Positions 38,285-48,230 of a stretch of DNA of 64,000 nucleotides are shown in pieces (positions within the stretch are counted from its first letter, which is position 1; each line of letters begins with the position of its first letter). This DNA comes from Vibrio casei (GTDB taxonomy: Bacteria > Pseudomonadota > Gammaproteobacteria > Enterobacterales > Vibrionaceae), in assembly GCF_002218025.2 (NCBI RefSeq), contig NZ_AP018680.1, forward strand, positions 682,001 through 746,000, written 5' to 3'. Both the position numbers and the translations under genes were made by a program. The notes beneath the pieces were generated by a model. That model made no database searches, had not been told where the DNA came from, and saw nothing but the letters and a program-made list of their open reading frames with translations.

Positions 38285-38974
38285 TTAATTCATTTTCTTT
38301 AAATACCCTAATCCTAATTGATTCATTTGTGTTTCAATCCAGTCCACTCTTTGCCAGACATATGGTGTCGGCTTATTGACATTAAATTTATAGGGGTTTG
38401 GTAATACTGCCGCCAGTCTAGCGGATTGAGATGACGATAATTGGTTCGATTGAATACCAAAGTAATGCTGACTTGCGGCTTCGACGCCAAAAATCCCTGG
38501 GCCAAATTCAACAATATTTAAATATATTTCAAGTATTCTTTGCTTGCCCCATTCAAATTCGACCAAAATACTCAAATAGGCTTCGACGGCTTTGCGAACA
38601 AGATCCTTCCCAGACCATAGAAATAGGTTTTTTACCGTTTGTTGAGTGAGAGTACTCGCGCCTCTAAAACGTTCTCCTGAAATCATGTCAGAGATGGCTT
38701 TTTGGGTCGAGTGAAAATCGACGCCATGATGATCTGGAAAACGTTGATCTTCTGAGGCGATAACGGCCAATTGCATGTAAGGTGATATCTGGTCTAAAGT
38801 GACCCAATCTGATGGTGGGCGTTGTTGATATTGTGATGGTGGAAAAAAGTCACGTTGTAATTGCCAGCTCCAAATAACTGGATTGACAAATTTAAGGGGT
38901 AAAGTGATCAGAATAGAAAAAACAAAGAAAAAGAGAATTGATCGTATTAACCATTTTTTGAACCGCTTACCCAT
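38285..38974 (-). CDS. mtgA: Monofunctional peptidoglycan transglycosylase
   Basis: The 229-residue GT51 enzyme polymerises lipid II into glycan strands at the inner membrane. It has one membrane anchor (about 9-28). The catalytic motif ASEDQRFPDHHGVDF contains Glu75, and further motifs are RGASTLTQQTVKNLFL and RILEIYLNIVEFGPGIFG. No transpeptidase domain is present. It is convergent with radA, only 16 bases away, with no separate hairpin in the gap. Confidence 0.96.
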   Translation of the reverse strand: MGKRFKKWLIRSILFFFVFSILITLPLKFVNPVIWSWQLQRDFFPPSQYQQRPPSDWVTLDQISPYMQLAVIASEDQRFPDHHGVDFHSTQKAISDMISGERFRGASTLTQQTVKNLFLWSGKDLVRKAVEAYLSILVEFEWGKQRILEIYLNIVEFGPGIFGVEAASQHYFGIQSNQLSSSQSARLAAVLPNPYKFNVNKPTPYVWQRVDWIETQMNQLGLGYLKKMN

Positions 38975-39393
38975 GAATAGTCCTTTTGGGATGATTTTTC
39001 ACATCAATGATTGAGATAACTGAGAATAAAGTGAAGTATTGTTAAATGCGAGGTTCTAGTACAAAGATGACGATGAATTTACTTAATTTGGCGTTATTGT
39101 GCACCTTTTATGCTCTCATCTGAGCGTGCATTTTTCATTACATTCATCCTGATAGTTTATTTTAGTATTGCCTATTACCCCTGTTATTCAATGTTATTTT
39201 ATTGATTTTTATAAGGGGATTGATAGTAGTATTGCGATTAAACGTCCATATTAAATTGTAGTTAGTTTAGTGATTTAAGCGTTTAAATTCGCGTAAAAAA
39301 GATTTTTTATCCAAATGCGAACAGGGGATATCAGTCTTGACAGATTGTGTTATACTCTGCGCGAACTTTATATCCTATTAATAGAGTAAGACA
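38975..39393. other. Divergent gap between mtgA and fusA2
   Basis: These 419 AT-rich bases separate divergent genes. A hairpin (GCTC at 39112-39115 and GAGC at 39122-39125, flanked by TGC/GCA) is followed by TTTTTC; it could end a small transcript, but none was identified. TTGACA at 39338 and TATACT at 39351 resemble promoter boxes but are too close to pair with each other. Confidence 0.4.
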
Positions 39394-41484
39394 ATGACTG
39401 ACTTATCAAAATACAGAAACATTGGTATTTTTGCCCACGTTGATGCGGGTAAAACGACTACAACTGAGCGTATTCTTAAGCTTACAGGTACCATCCATAA
39501 AAGTGGTGAGACGCATGACGGCGAATCAACGACTGACTTCATGGAACAGGAAGCTGAGCGCGGTATTACTATCCAATCTGCGGCAGTAAGTTGTTTCTGG
39601 AAAGACCACCGTTTCAACGTAATCGACACCCCTGGACACGTTGACTTTACAGTAGAAGTATATCGTTCTCTTAAAGTTCTTGATGGTGGTATCGGTGTAT
39701 TCTGTGGTTCTGGTGGTGTTGAGCCGCAATCAGAAACTAACTGGCGTTATGCGAATGACTCAGAAGTTGCACGTATCATTTTTGTAAACAAACTGGACCG
39801 TATGGGTGCAGATTTTTACCGTGTTACAGAGCAAGTGAAGAAAGTACTGGGTGCAACTCCACTTATCATGACTCTACCAATCGGTATCGAAGATGAATTT
39901 AAAGGTGTTGTAGACGTTCTTTCTCGTAAAGCCTATATCTGGGACGAAACTGGTCTTCCAGAAAACTACACTGTTGAAGATGTTCCTGCGGACATGGTTG
40001 ATGATGTAGAACAGTACCGTGAAGAGATGATCGAAACGGCTGTTGAGCAAGACGACGAACTGATGATGGCTTATATGGAAGGTGAAGAACCTTCAGTTGA
40101 AGACATCAAACGTTGTATCCGTAAAGGTACTCGTGACCTAGCATTCTTCCCTACATACTGTGGTTCTGCATTTAAGAACAAAGGTATGCAATTAGTACTT
40201 GATGCGGTTGTTGATTACCTACCTTCTCCAACGGAAGTGAATCCTCAACCTCTTATGGATGAAGAAGGTAATGAAACGGGTGAGCATGCTATCGTTTCTG
40301 CTGATGAAACATTTAAAGCGTTAGCATTCAAAATCATGGATGACCGCTTTGGTGCGTTAACTTTCGTTCGTATCTACTCTGGTAAATTGAACAAAGGCGA
40401 CACCATCTTGAACTCGTTCACAGGTAAAACTGAACGTGTTGGCCGTATGGTTGAGATGCAAGCGGATGAGCGTAAAGAACTGACTTTCGCACAAGCGGGC
40501 GACATCATCGCTATCGTTGGGATGAAGAACGTGCAAACAGGTCACACTCTTTGTGATCCTAAGCACCCAGTAACACTTGAACCAATGGTGTTCCCGAACC
40601 CAGTAATTTCGATTGCTGTACAGCCTAAAGATAAAGGCGGTTCTGAAAAAATGGGTGTTGCGATCGGTAAAATGGTTGCAGAAGATCCAACGTTCCAAGT
40701 TGAAACTGATGAAGAGACTGGCGAAACCATCCTTAAAGGTATGGGTGAGCTTCACTTAGACATTAAAGTAGATATCTTGAAGCGTACTTACGGTGTAGAT
40801 CTTATTGTTGGTCAACCACAAGTTGCTTACCGTGAAACTATCACTAAAGAAGTTGAAGATAGCTACACGCATAAGAAACAATCTGGTGGTTCTGGTCAGT
40901 TTGGTAAAATCGATTACCGTATTAAACCAGGTGAGCAAAACACTGGCTTTACGTTTAAATCAGTAGTTGTTGGTGGTAATGTACCGAAAGAATTCTGGCC
41001 TGCTATTGAAAAAGGCTTTAAGTCTATGATGAATACTGGTGTTCTTGCAGGATTCCCAGTACTTGACGTTGAAATAGAACTATTTGATGGTGGTTTCCAC
41101 GCAGTCGATTCATCTGCAGTAGCATTTGAAATCGCAGCGAAAGGTGCATTCCGTCAATCTATGCCTAAAGCTGGTGCTCAACTTCTTGAGCCAATCATGG
41201 CGGTAGACGTGTTTACTCCTGAAGATCACGTTGGTGATGTTATCGGTGACCTTAACCGTCGTCGTGGCATGATCAAAGACCAAGAAGCAGGCGTAACTGG
41301 TGTTCGCATTAAAGCAGATGTACCGCTTTCTGAAATGTTTGGTTACATCGGTTCTCTACGTACAATGACTTCTGGTCGTGGTCAGTTCTCTATGGAGTTC
41401 GCACACTACGCACCTTGTCCTACTAACGTAGCTGAGCAAGTAATTGCTGACGTTAAAGCACGTAAAGAAGCTGAGAAGAAGTAA
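39394..41484 (+). CDS. fusA2: Elongation factor G, second copy type (EF-G2)
   Basis: The 696-residue translational GTPase has the G1 motif AHVDAGKTT (about 14-22), the switch region [21 protein letters not shown], and domains II-V ending in [21 protein letters not shown]. It is not in a str operon with rpsL, rpsG and tuf, so it is the extra EF-G of vibrios, found in V. cholerae next to radA-mtgA as here. The role of the second copy is unclear; it may be stress- or growth-phase-specific. A strong terminator follows. Confidence 0.95.
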   Translation: MTDLSKYRNIGIFAHVDAGKTTTTERILKLTGTIHKSGETHDGESTTDFMEQEAERGITIQSAAVSCFWKDHRFNVIDTPGHVDFTVEVYRSLKVLDGGIGVFCGSGGVEPQSETNWRYANDSEVARIIFVNKLDRMGADFYRVTEQVKKVLGATPLIMTLPIGIEDEFKGVVDVLSRKAYIWDETGLPENYTVEDVPADMVDDVEQYREEMIETAVEQDDELMMAYMEGEEPSVEDIKRCIRKGTRDLAFFPTYCGSAFKNKGMQLVLDAVVDYLPSPTEVNPQPLMDEEGNETGEHAIVSADETFKALAFKIMDDRFGALTFVRIYSGKLNKGDTILNSFTGKTERVGRMVEMQADERKELTFAQAGDIIAIVGMKNVQTGHTLCDPKHPVTLEPMVFPNPVISIAVQPKDKGGSEKMGVAIGKMVAEDPTFQVETDEETGETILKGMGELHLDIKVDILKRTYGVDLIVGQPQVAYRETITKEVEDSYTHKKQSGGSGQFGKIDYRIKPGEQNTGFTFKSVVVGGNVPKEFWPAIEKGFKSMMNTGVLAGFPVLDVEIELFDGGFHAVDSSAVAFEIAAKGAFRQSMPKAGAQLLEPIMAVDVFTPEDHVGDVIGDLNRRRGMIKDQEAGVTGVRIKADVPLSEMFGYIGSLRTMTSGRGQFSMEFAHYAPCPTNVAEQVIADVKARKEAEKK

Positions 41485-41511
41485 TTCTTAACCGCTTTTT
41501 AATACTTAATA

Positions 41512-41539
41512 AAAACCCGCTAGTGATAGCGGGTTTTTT
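41512..41539 (+). terminator. fusA2 terminator
   Basis: AAAACCCGCTA pairs with TAGCGGGTTTT around loop GTGA, with T-run. It may also serve the convergent VF530 gene. Confidence 0.93.
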
Positions 41540-41590
41540 ATGCCGATAACATTTTAAATGGCTGAATTTACAGCGTATTCAGAGCCCCAT

Positions 41591-41803
41591 TTATCTTTTT
41601 AAATCAATGTAAAGGTTTTCCACTTTAGTTCTAGCCCATTCCGTTTTACGTAGAAATTTAAGGCTTGATTTAATACTTGGATCGGATGTGAAGCAACGGA
41701 TATTGATCATTTCTCCCAAACGCTCCCACCCATAATGTTCAACCAACTCTATTAAGAGCTTTTCAAGAGTGATACCGTGTAAAGGGTTATTTGCTTGGGA
41801 CAT
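41591..41803 (-). CDS. VF530 family protein (DUF2132)
   Basis: The 70-residue protein has [21 protein letters not shown] and then [30 protein letters not shown], typical of the VF530/DUF2132 family, named after a Vibrio fischeri protein. I start at 41803 ([10 protein letters not shown]) as the family starts there; the frame is open upstream to 41848. The family is thought to bind DNA because of its fold and charge; no function is proven. Confidence 0.82.
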   Translation of the reverse strand: MSQANNPLHGITLEKLLIELVEHYGWERLGEMINIRCFTSDPSIKSSLKFLRKTEWARTKVENLYIDLKR

Positions 41804-41892
41804 GAGAAAACCTAATGAAAATAGAATGCAGCAGATTATAGCAGCCACTGCGTTCTATTTGGATATTCTCTTTATTTATTTTATTGAAACTT

Positions 41893-43572
41893 TTAGTCCT
41901 CCCAAACAACTAGCTTATCTTTCGGCCATGCAGCGCCGATGTCATGGTATTTTTTCTCTAAAACATGACGTTTGATTTTTAAGGTTGGAGTTAACACGTT
42001 ATTTTCAATCGTCCAGGGTTCTTTGATCATCAACACGCCTTTTATTTTGGCATGTGACTCGAGATCGGCATTAATCATTTCAATTATCTTAATGGTTTTA
42101 CGTTCATATCGTTTACGATCAAAGTTTTTAAATGAATGAGGAATTACTAGCAAAATTGGAGCAGGTAAACCAAGACCAATCAAGCACATCATTTCAACTC
42201 TTGAGTGTTCAAAGATCTTCTTCTCTATAGGGACGGGTGAAACAAACTTCCCTTTGGATGTTTTGAAGGTGTCTTTCTTGCGACCTTCAATGGATAGATA
42301 ACCTTCATCATCAATATTGCCAATATCGCCAGTGTGAAGCCAGCCATCATTATCAAATGATTCTTTAGTGGCTTCTTCATTTTTATAATAACCCGCAAAT
42401 AAACCATTACCCTTGACCATGATTTCTTGATCACTGGCAATTTTGATATCGACGCCTGGCCCTGCGGTTCCTACCGTGCCAATTTTATCTGCTCGGAATG
42501 GGTAGTTGATGGTGCTGTAGGCAAAGGTTTCAGTCATTCCCCACGCCTCGGTTATATTCATTCCAATACTGTGATACCAATGAAGTAAAGCTGGGGATAT
42601 AGGTGCTGAACCACAGCCGAGAACCCTTGCTTTATCTAGCCCTAAACCAGCGATGATTTTTTTCTTTACGATGTTATTTAAGAACGGAATGGCCAATAAA
42701 ATATTCAATTTACGTTGCGGCATTTTTTCAAGAATACGCTGCTGGAAGACTGTCCATAAACGAGGAACAGAAATAAAGAGAGTAGGCTGATGAGCTTTAA
42801 CATCATCAATAAAGGTATCAAGGTTTTCTGCAAAACCAGTTGGTACACCACCTAATACGGAACTTCCGAACACATAAACTCGTTCTGTTATATGGGCAAG
42901 AGGAAGATATGAGAAAAGCCGATCATCCGCTTCAAGGCCAATATGCTCTACAATTTTTGATGCGCACCATGCGAACCCACCATAAGTCAGCATTGCCCCT
43001 TTAGGTAGACCAGAGGTGCCAGAGGTATAAACGATCGACATTAAAGTATCGCTACTATGTTCTGGACGCTCCTCGCTAGGAGGGTGGCTATCGACTAACT
43101 CATCAAATTGATGTTGGCAAGCTGGGACACCTTGATAAGGTAAACCAATGGAAATAAGGTCAGAGAACTTATTTAGTATTTCAATGGTGGCTTTATCGTC
43201 ATCCAGTTTTCCGACGATAATCGCTTTTGCTTCACTGTGTGTAATACAGTGCTCAATAGTATCGCTGCCTGCCGTTGGAAAAATAGGTACGCTAACGTAG
43301 TCACCGAGCATTAGTGCTAAGTCAGTAATAAACCATTCAGCACAATTTTTAGACAGTAAAGCGATTTTATCTTTAGGTTTTAACCCAAGGCCACGTAATG
43401 CTGAAACCAAACTTAGTGCTTGATCAGCCACATCAAAATAGGTGAACTCTTTAATCTCACGATTGATTGGCTGGGTTAAATAGACATCATTAGGTCGTTC
43501 TTGTGACCATTTAAGGATCATCTCATGTGGCAAGACCAATTCTGATATTGGATTTTGGTTTATTTTATTCAT
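41893..43572 (-). CDS. AMP-forming acyl-CoA ligase (long-chain type)
   Basis: The 559-residue adenylate-forming enzyme has the P-loop YTSGTSGLPKG near residue 182, then the AMP-binding WGMTETF near 346 and the hinge region GWLHTGDIGNIDDEGYLSIEGRKKD near 407-430. It resembles the FadD15-type long-chain ligases that activate fatty acids to acyl-CoA. The ribosome site GAGG lies nine bases before the ATG, and the ligase start is only about 20 bases from the end of an IS element in the same orientation. The native promoter has therefore probably been displaced. Confidence 0.9.
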   Translation of the reverse strand: MNKINQNPISELVLPHEMILKWSQERPNDVYLTQPINREIKEFTYFDVADQALSLVSALRGLGLKPKDKIALLSKNCAEWFITDLALMLGDYVSVPIFPTAGSDTIEHCITHSEAKAIIVGKLDDDKATIEILNKFSDLISIGLPYQGVPACQHQFDELVDSHPPSEERPEHSSDTLMSIVYTSGTSGLPKGAMLTYGGFAWCASKIVEHIGLEADDRLFSYLPLAHITERVYVFGSSVLGGVPTGFAENLDTFIDDVKAHQPTLFISVPRLWTVFQQRILEKMPQRKLNILLAIPFLNNIVKKKIIAGLGLDKARVLGCGSAPISPALLHWYHSIGMNITEAWGMTETFAYSTINYPFRADKIGTVGTAGPGVDIKIASDQEIMVKGNGLFAGYYKNEEATKESFDNDGWLHTGDIGNIDDEGYLSIEGRKKDTFKTSKGKFVSPVPIEKKIFEHSRVEMMCLIGLGLPAPILLVIPHSFKNFDRKRYERKTIKIIEMINADLESHAKIKGVLMIKEPWTIENNVLTPTLKIKRHVLEKKYHDIGAAWPKDKLVVWED

Positions 43573-43592
43573 AACGTAGGCCTCACGGTAGA

Positions 43593-43616
43593 TTTCAAGG
43601 TAGTTGACCAGATTTT
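43593..43616 (+). repeat. Left terminal inverted repeat of IS copy A
   Basis: The core TAGTTGACCAGAT matches the right end (TAGTTGTCCAGAT) with one difference. Confidence 0.75.
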
Positions 43617-43620
43617 CTAA

Positions 43621-44676
43621 TTATGCGGCTCTTTTTTGACCGCCATGTTCATTATTGTCTGCGCTTTTGGGGTTGAGTGTTACCGAACCAACGGGTGACC
43701 AGTCGCGAGTCTCCCTTGCCCAACGTTCAGGATGCTTGGCTTTCGCCTGCTGATACATAGTATGTCGCTTCGCCAGCACTGTTGTATCTAAGTTTCTGTG
43801 TCTTTCTGCTGGAGTGACGAACTTAATCGCGCTGTGGTGATGCTCGTTGTTGTACCAGTTTACAAAATTCAGTATCCATTCACGTGCGTCTGCCAGCGTT
43901 TCGAAGCCATGCTCCGGATAGTTAGGCCGGTACTTAGCTGTACGGAACAATGACTCTGAATAGGCATTGTCATTACTCACGCCCGGACGATTGAAGGACG
44001 TTCGGATGCCCATTTCATCAAGCTTTGCACGCAAGGTGAGTGACCTCATGGGAGCCCCGTTGTCAGAATGTAAATAATGAGGCTTCACGAAACAGCGTTC
44101 ACCGAAGGTGGCTCGCTCAATCAGCTGAGAAGCAAGCGTTCCGCATTCGCAGTCATGGACTTCCCAACCCACAATTTTGCGACTGTAGATATCAATGACC
44201 ATATAAAGGTACCAGTACAGACCACGAACCTTCGCGGGCAGATAACTGATATCCCAAGTCCAGATCTCATTGGGCTTTGTCGCCACATGAGAAGCGGGCT
44301 CCGTCGTAGGCTGTGGCGGTTTCGTCCGTCCTCGATGATGCAGTTGGTCGTTATCTTTCAGCACACGATATATGCTTGACTCGCTGGCGATATATTCTCC
44401 CTGATCGGCCAGTTTTGGCACGATTTGACTGGGGGGTAAGTTGGCATAGTCGGCCTCATTGCAGACATTCAAAATATGCTGACGCTCTTTCTCTGACAGC
44501 TTGTTTTTGGGCTCTGGTCTGATAGCCAGAGGACGAAGATCGGGCAACACATGACCCTGTGACGTACGCCAGCGGCGCAAGGTTCGCTGTGGAACTTGCA
44601 TAAGGTCTGCAGCCTTGTACTGAGGCGCGCCATTAGCAACCGCTTCATCAAAAAGCGCCAGCAATGTCTCGCGCAT
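43621..44676 (-). CDS. IS3-family transposase OrfB, copy A
   Basis: The 351-residue protein has an N-terminal helix-turn-helix (about 1-60), an HTH_21-like segment, and an rve integrase core with a DDE triad: Asp in WTWDISYL, Asp in LHSDNGAP, and Glu in AYSESLF, with 35 residues between the last two. No stop or frameshift interrupts it, so it may be active. It starts 11 bases after the orfA stop and lacks a ribosome site, so reinitiation or coupling is likely rather than the usual -1 frameshift. Confidence 0.92.
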   Translation of the reverse strand: MRETLLALFDEAVANGAPQYKAADLMQVPQRTLRRWRTSQGHVLPDLRPLAIRPEPKNKLSEKERQHILNVCNEADYANLPPSQIVPKLADQGEYIASESSIYRVLKDNDQLHHRGRTKPPQPTTEPASHVATKPNEIWTWDISYLPAKVRGLYWYLYMVIDIYSRKIVGWEVHDCECGTLASQLIERATFGERCFVKPHYLHSDNGAPMRSLTLRAKLDEMGIRTSFNRPGVSNDNAYSESLFRTAKYRPNYPEHGFETLADAREWILNFVNWYNNEHHHSAIKFVTPAERHRNLDTTVLAKRHTMYQQAKAKHPERWARETRDWSPVGSVTLNPKSADNNEHGGQKRAA

Positions 44677-44687
44677 ATCGAGAGGAG

Positions 44688-45188
44688 TCAGTCCTCCTCG
44701 CTGTCGCTCCCATACAAGGCCTTGAGCTTTTTTGACAGCACCAATAGCGCCGCCGTTTCTGCCAGGGCTTTGTCTTTACGATGCAGCTCTGCTTCCAATT
44801 TTCGGATACGCTTTTTATCCGCTCTACGCGCTGTCTGCTCTGCTTTCTTAGATTGCTCAGCTTGACCCGCACCGCTGATACAAGCGAGTTTCCACGCTTT
44901 AACTTGTTCAGGGTACAAACCTTTCTGGCGACAATACTGGCTAAGCTCAGTTTCTGACAAACTGGCGGTTTCGATGACGGTGGCGAACTTGGCTTCAGCT
45001 GACCAATGTTCAGAATTTTTTTGATTACCTGGCACAGGTTTACCTTCGGAGCGGAGTTTATTACGCCAATTGTATAACGTTGCTTCGCTGATGTGATCCT
45101 CCGCAGCAACTTCTGGAATGGTTTTGTTATGCGGTGGCAGTAGCTTCTTCAAGATGGCAGCTTTTCTTTCTTCGGAATATCTCGGCAT
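44688..45188 (-). CDS. IS3-family OrfA, copy A
   Basis: The 166-residue protein begins MPRYSEERKAAILKKLLPP and continues TIPEVAAEDHISEATLYNWRNK, a helix-turn-helix that recognises the IS ends. The C-terminal half (about 110-155) is a leucine/alanine coiled coil, RRADKKRIRKLEAELHRKDK, typical of OrfA. It is intact and in the same operon as OrfB. Confidence 0.9.
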   Translation of the reverse strand: MPRYSEERKAAILKKLLPPHNKTIPEVAAEDHISEATLYNWRNKLRSEGKPVPGNQKNSEHWSAEAKFATVIETASLSETELSQYCRQKGLYPEQVKAWKLACISGAGQAEQSKKAEQTARRADKKRIRKLEAELHRKDKALAETAALLVLSKKLKALYGSDSEED

Positions 45189-45233
45189 AGTGTCCTTCGT
45201 TAGCCCTCCATTACTGGATTTTTGGGCGATCTA

Positions 45234-45256
45234 AGATCTGGACAACTATCCTGACA
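45234..45256 (-). repeat. Right terminal inverted repeat of IS copy A
   Basis: On the minus strand the end reads TGTCAGGATAGTTGTCC, with the TG start usual for IS3-family ends. Confidence 0.8.
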
Positions 45257-45463
45257 CCGGGGGCTCATTTACATTCTATTAACACTTTTAGCTTGTTACT
45301 TGATAAACCACAATAAGACAAAGGTCCTACCAGTAAAATGTTGTGATCTTGCGCTTTGTGCACTTTGTAAGTATTTATGTCTATGTGTGTATTTGATGAA
45401 TGAGCATTTTGTTCTGGTGTGTATAGTCTATTGTGTTACTTGGGTATATATTTTGATTGTAGT

Positions 45464-46891
45464 TTATTTTATAACCAGTTTAGGCTGTGCATCTTTACAA
45501 TTATGTTCTAACCAAAATTGGGGCATATAGTAATCGAGTGGTTGATCTCGATATTGGTTATGGTCAATTCGCATATAGGTTTTATGGCCGATAAATGTAA
45601 TGGCAGAAATAGCAACTACCATTAATAGCCCATGCAGAACCTTTGAAAGAGATGTGGTAAGTTTCATATTGATTGAACCGAGTGATTCTTCTTTCGGTTG
45701 TTGAATAGTCGCCCAAAACAGCGCGACGGAAATCATGGCTAATCCTTGGCTTATCGGTGTATTTAAGACGCTTGAGATGAAGCTATAAGCAAAGCCCGAT
45801 AGCATGGTAATACCGAGTACTCGTTCATTGTGTGATGATGTGGTGCAAACTCGATAAAAAGCCATTAGTAGTAATGTTAGGTAGCATAAAGCGGTGATGA
45901 CTCCCCATTCAATCGCAATAGCAAGAATGGAGTTATGTGTGGTATGTGCCACTTCATCATTATTACAAACAAAAGTATCCCCACCATATCCCCAAAAACT
46001 GATCATTTGGATGGCATTTTCCCATAAATGCAGGCGGTTTGAATCGCTTAAGCGAATTTCACCTTGTCCTTCAGCCCAAACTCCATGCAAAAAATATTGT
46101 GGTAAAGGGGTAAATAAAAGCCATTTTATGGCAAGTCCTATTGCTAAAAATAGTGCTAATTTTTTTAGGATCTCAACTCGATGAGTTGGTGTGAGTATCG
46201 CGAAAAGGACAATGCCAGATAGGCTAGCAATAAATGCGCCTCGTGCATCTAAAGCAAACAATAAACAAAAATTTAAAATGACAGGAAGGCAATAAAACCA
46301 AGACTTTTGATTGTTTCGACGCAGCCAAGCGACGTGAAATAATGGTAAAATTAGCCAAATTTGAACATGGTTAATATACCTTGGATTCACAAAGCTAAAT
46401 AGGTATCTCAGGTTAGGGGTGACGTTGTAAATATTGGCAATAAAGTGAAAAAGAAAAACCGACAAGAACAACATAATGGTTAACCAGACATAAAAGCGAG
46501 AAATGAAGGCTTGGTGCTCAAGTACTACAGTACGTAATATAAAGGTCATGATAATGAGCATTAACCAGTAGCTAAATACCGCTTGGGATTTGTACCAGTA
46601 CAGAGCGCTCATATCTGCAATAAAGGCAAAAAAAATGGCGGTTAGTAGTATCCATTGAATGCGTTTAGGTAGCTGAAACCCTGTCTGTATGATATCGCTT
46701 CGAAGAGAGCTGCTAACCATTAAAGCACCAGCAGTAATCAATATGTATAAAATAATAAAAAAGCGTTTGTTATCAAAAATGCTGGTCATGTCAGCCGTGG
46801 GAATGTACGGAGTGAAACTCAGAAAAACGGAACCACATAAAATAAATACTAAAAGGAAATATGGGTATGAAAGTATTGCGCTTTTTTTCAT
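45464..46891 (-). CDS. O-antigen ligase family (Wzy_C) membrane protein
   Basis: The 475-residue protein has about 11-12 membrane segments and one large periplasmic loop. The loop carries the Wzy_C pattern: DSNRLHLWENAIQMISFWGYGGD near residues 280-302 and then THNSILAIAIEWG near 315, with the conserved Arg, Trp and His. Homologues ligate O-antigen to lipid A core or polymerise O-units. No other surface polysaccharide genes are adjacent, which favours a ligase or a protein glycosylation enzyme encoded alone. About 200 bases separate its stop from the IS end and contain nothing recognisable. Confidence 0.8.
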   Translation of the reverse strand: MKKSAILSYPYFLLVFILCGSVFLSFTPYIPTADMTSIFDNKRFFIILYILITAGALMVSSSLRSDIIQTGFQLPKRIQWILLTAIFFAFIADMSALYWYKSQAVFSYWLMLIIMTFILRTVVLEHQAFISRFYVWLTIMLFLSVFLFHFIANIYNVTPNLRYLFSFVNPRYINHVQIWLILPLFHVAWLRRNNQKSWFYCLPVILNFCLLFALDARGAFIASLSGIVLFAILTPTHRVEILKKLALFLAIGLAIKWLLFTPLPQYFLHGVWAEGQGEIRLSDSNRLHLWENAIQMISFWGYGGDTFVCNNDEVAHTTHNSILAIAIEWGVITALCYLTLLLMAFYRVCTTSSHNERVLGITMLSGFAYSFISSVLNTPISQGLAMISVALFWATIQQPKEESLGSINMKLTTSLSKVLHGLLMVVAISAITFIGHKTYMRIDHNQYRDQPLDYYMPQFWLEHNCKDAQPKLVIK

Positions 46892-46968
46892 GCACGATAT
46901 CCATTAGGTAATTAATTTATTTGGTTATTTTTAGTATAGATAGGTTTTTCTATTTCACCTCACTGCAA

Positions 46969-48143
46969 TCAAAGTAGGGTTGAAAATAACAGACCAACGA
47001 AAATGAAAGCCATAACTAAAAACACGATAGGAAGCTTGAGTATTCTTAGTGAGAATAATCCTAAGATGACCCAAATAATATCGAGGGTTTGAGTCACACT
47101 TGTCACAAATACAGGTTGATATAGCGTAGCCATTAATAGTCCTACAACTGCGGCATTGATTCCGCAAATAGCGCTCGATAAAATGGGCTTTTTAGCCAAT
47201 GTTTGCCAGTGATTAAAAAAGACAATGATAAGTAAAAAACCAGGTAAAAAAATAGCGGTTGTTGCAATAATAGCGCCGAATATAGGAGAACTTGGCAATA
47301 AAAAATAACCAAGATAAGTCGCTATGGTAAACATTGGACCAGGAACGGCTTGAGCTGCAGCGTAACCGGTTAGAAATTGCTCTGAAGAAATCTGATTATT
47401 TAAGCTATTTTGCAATAAAGGTAGAACCACATGTCCACCCCCAAATACTAAACTGCCTGTTTGGAAAAATTTAGAAAACAATTGAATCGTTGTATTAAAG
47501 TCTGTGAACCAAGGGAGAATTAAAAATAAAGTGAGGAATAGTCCCCCAGCCGTCCATTGAATGATTGAATAGTTGGCGACGGAATGTGCTTGGTTAGGTT
47601 TTGATTGTGGGGGATTTGGGGCTTTTCTTAGCCATAACGAGCCCAAAATAGCAGTAATGATTAAGCACAGAAGTTGGCTAATAACGCTAGGGAATAATAA
47701 AGTGGTGCAAGCGGTTAGTATACAAAATGCAGCGGTGATCTTTGTTTGGCAAAAATTACGGTACATACTCAAAGTGGCATCGGCAACGACAACAACGGCC
47801 AATAGTTTTAAGCCATGAATAATGCCTTCAAAAATATCATGTTTGAAAAAAATGCGCTGGCACTGGCGGCTATAACCATCAGAATGATGGAAGGCAGCGT
47901 GAAGCCTAAGAAAGCACAAATCCCACCTAAAACCCCAGCTCTTTGATACCCAATAGCGAATCCTATTTGACTAGAACCTGGGCCGGGTAAAAATTGACTT
48001 AATGCGATGAGCTGGGCGTATTCCTCAGCGGTTACCCATTGGCGTTGCTCAACAAAAGCTTGCCTAAAGTAACCAATATGAGCGGCTGGGCCACCAAAAC
48101 TGACCCAACCAAGCGAAAAGAAAGCTAAAAAGAGTGTTAACAT
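46969..48143 (-). pseudogene. chrA: Chromate transporter ChrA, frameshifted
   Basis: The N-terminal 111-codon frame (48143 to 47808) has the ChrA start FFSLGWVSFGGPAAHIGYFRQ and FLPGPGSSQIGFAIG. The rest of the protein continues in another frame (through 46969), with GIIHGLKLLAVVVVADA and the second CHR domain (FFQTGSLVFGGGHVVLPLLQ, AVPGPMFTIATYLGY). The frames can be joined by adding one base to the run of seven A at 47846-47852 (seven T on the coding strand), giving about 391 residues, a normal length for the family. CHR proteins export chromate or related oxyanions. A true mutation, phase variation or a read error are all possible. Confidence 0.85.
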
Positions 48144-48230
48144 AATGATTTATTTATCGAATACTTAAGTAATGGAATTATTACAACAAGCATAAGTGAC
48201 AATCATTTGACAACGCTCTGTTTTATGTCA

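Larger units (their letters stand above)
43593..45256 (-). mobile_element. IS3-family insertion sequence, copy A
   Basis: This roughly 1.66-kb element holds orfA and orfB in minus orientation. The ends are TTTCAAGGTAGTTGACC at the left and the complement of TGTCAGGATAGTTGTCC at the right, matching at 19 of 24 positions. Outer borders are approximate, because similarity may continue a few bases further. No 3- or 4-bp target duplication is seen. The element has a visibly higher G+C content and different codon use from its neighbours, suggesting recent entry from another host. Confidence 0.85.

Noticed and set aside
39338..39356. TTGACA and TATACT as a fusA2 promoter
   Set aside because: They are only eight bases apart; a sigma-70 promoter needs about 17. 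They could be parts of separate promoters, but I cannot support either.
44077..44522. Open frames on the plus strand across the IS copy A transposase
   Set aside because: They are antisense to orfB, which has clear DDE motifs; they are shadows of its codon bias.
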